DNA from: an uncultured Spirochaetaceae bacterium
GTDB lineage: Bacteria > Spirochaetota > Spirochaetia > Treponematales > UBA12059
DNA length: 5,551 nt
Assembly (NCBI GenBank): GCA_938004315.1
Contig: CALKWG010000175.1
Coordinates: 1 to 5,551 of the forward strand
Direction: 5' to 3'
The notes under the pieces are model-generated. The model saw only the letters and a list, made by a program, of their open reading frames with translations. It did no database searches and was not told the DNA's origin. Positions 5,355 through 5,551 of this stretch are shown piece by piece. How positions within the stretch are numbered: the first letter of the stretch is position 1; every line of letters begins with the position of its first letter. The position numbers and the translations under genes are program-made.

Positions 5355-5551
5355 ATGGGCGATTATTATCCCGTAGACGCCGCCGAGGTCCGTAAAAACG
5401 GCATGCGGGGCGTACTTTCCACCGGAGCCGGCGTCGGCCTGCTCCTCTTCAATTCGCTCCTGCACGTTCCCGTGCTGGGCTGGATACTGAGCGGCAGCCT
5501 CATCGCCCTCGGCGTCATGGGCCTGGCCGGCAAGAATAGCTCGGACAAGAT
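5355..5551 (+). CDS. Small putative membrane protein, N-terminal part (partial)
   Basis: An open frame starts at ATG 5355 and runs off the window end after 65 full codons. A strong ribosome-binding site, GGAGGA (5345-5350), lies 4 bases before it, and a candidate promoter lies further upstream. The N-terminus is polar and charged (about residues 1-18, starting MGDYYPVDAAEVRKNG). Two hydrophobic, Gly/Leu-rich segments follow (about 19-36 and 39-58), separated by a short His-Val-Pro turn, consistent with a membrane hairpin. A polar stretch, GKNSSDK, follows them. There is no cleavable signal peptide pattern. I do not recognise the family. It is separated from the purine cluster by 163 non-coding bases and so is probably an independent transcription unit. 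Confidence 0.7.
   Translation, partial: MGDYYPVDAAEVRKNGMRGVLSTGAGVGLLLFNSLLHVPVLGWILSGSLIALGVMGLAGKNSSDK

Noticed and set aside
4820..5356. Minus-strand open frame of 178 codons crossing the end of the transformylase gene and the intergenic region.
   Set aside because: It is antisense to conserved transformylase motifs, Arg/Ala-rich, and has no family signature.
5178..5465. Minus-strand open frame of 95 codons covering the intergenic region and the start of the membrane protein gene.
   Set aside because: It has no clear ribosome-binding site or motif and overlaps the better supported plus-strand gene with its GGAGGA.

Overview
The window is GC-rich bacterial chromosomal DNA, densely coding, with housekeeping metabolism and no sign of mobile DNA, CRISPR or rRNA/tRNA genes. 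The organism cannot be named from sequence alone. A Gram-negative or deep-branching anaerobe, perhaps a spirochaete-like lineage, would fit the FolE2-type GTP cyclohydrolase, the split PurH and the unusually frequent ATA isoleucine codons in GC-rich genes. This is a weak inference.

Layout. Positions 1-62 hold the last 19 codons of an unidentified plus-strand gene. It converges, with only 6 bases between stops, on a minus-strand gene for a cytoplasmic GH13 (alpha-amylase family) glycosidase (69-1364). The 170-base interval 1365-1534 is a divergent control region. It contains a strong minus-strand promoter whose start point is covered by a perfect 12-base palindrome of LacI-family operator type, a weaker plus-strand promoter, a 7-base inverted repeat whose arms hold the -35 elements of both promoters, and a GC-rich leader hairpin just upstream of folD.

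Positions 1535-5191 form a tight four-gene plus-strand cluster: folD (methylene-THF dehydrogenase/cyclohydrolase), folE2 (GTP cyclohydrolase IB), a stand-alone IMP cyclohydrolase and a stand-alone AICAR transformylase. The last two together equal the usual bifunctional PurH. The genes work as one module. FolE2 starts the pterin branch of folate from GTP, FolD makes 10-formyl-THF, the AICAR transformylase spends that formyl group, and the cyclohydrolase closes the ring to IMP, the precursor of GTP.

Positions 5192-5354 are non-coding, with a small hairpin after the operon, a T-tract next to a plausible promoter, and a leader hairpin. A small membrane protein gene starts at 5355 and runs off the window.

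The points most worth checking are the split of purH at the domain linker with a change of reading frame, the altered nucleotide-binding loop in the cyclohydrolase, and the operator/divergent-promoter arrangement. No wholly new system is visible.
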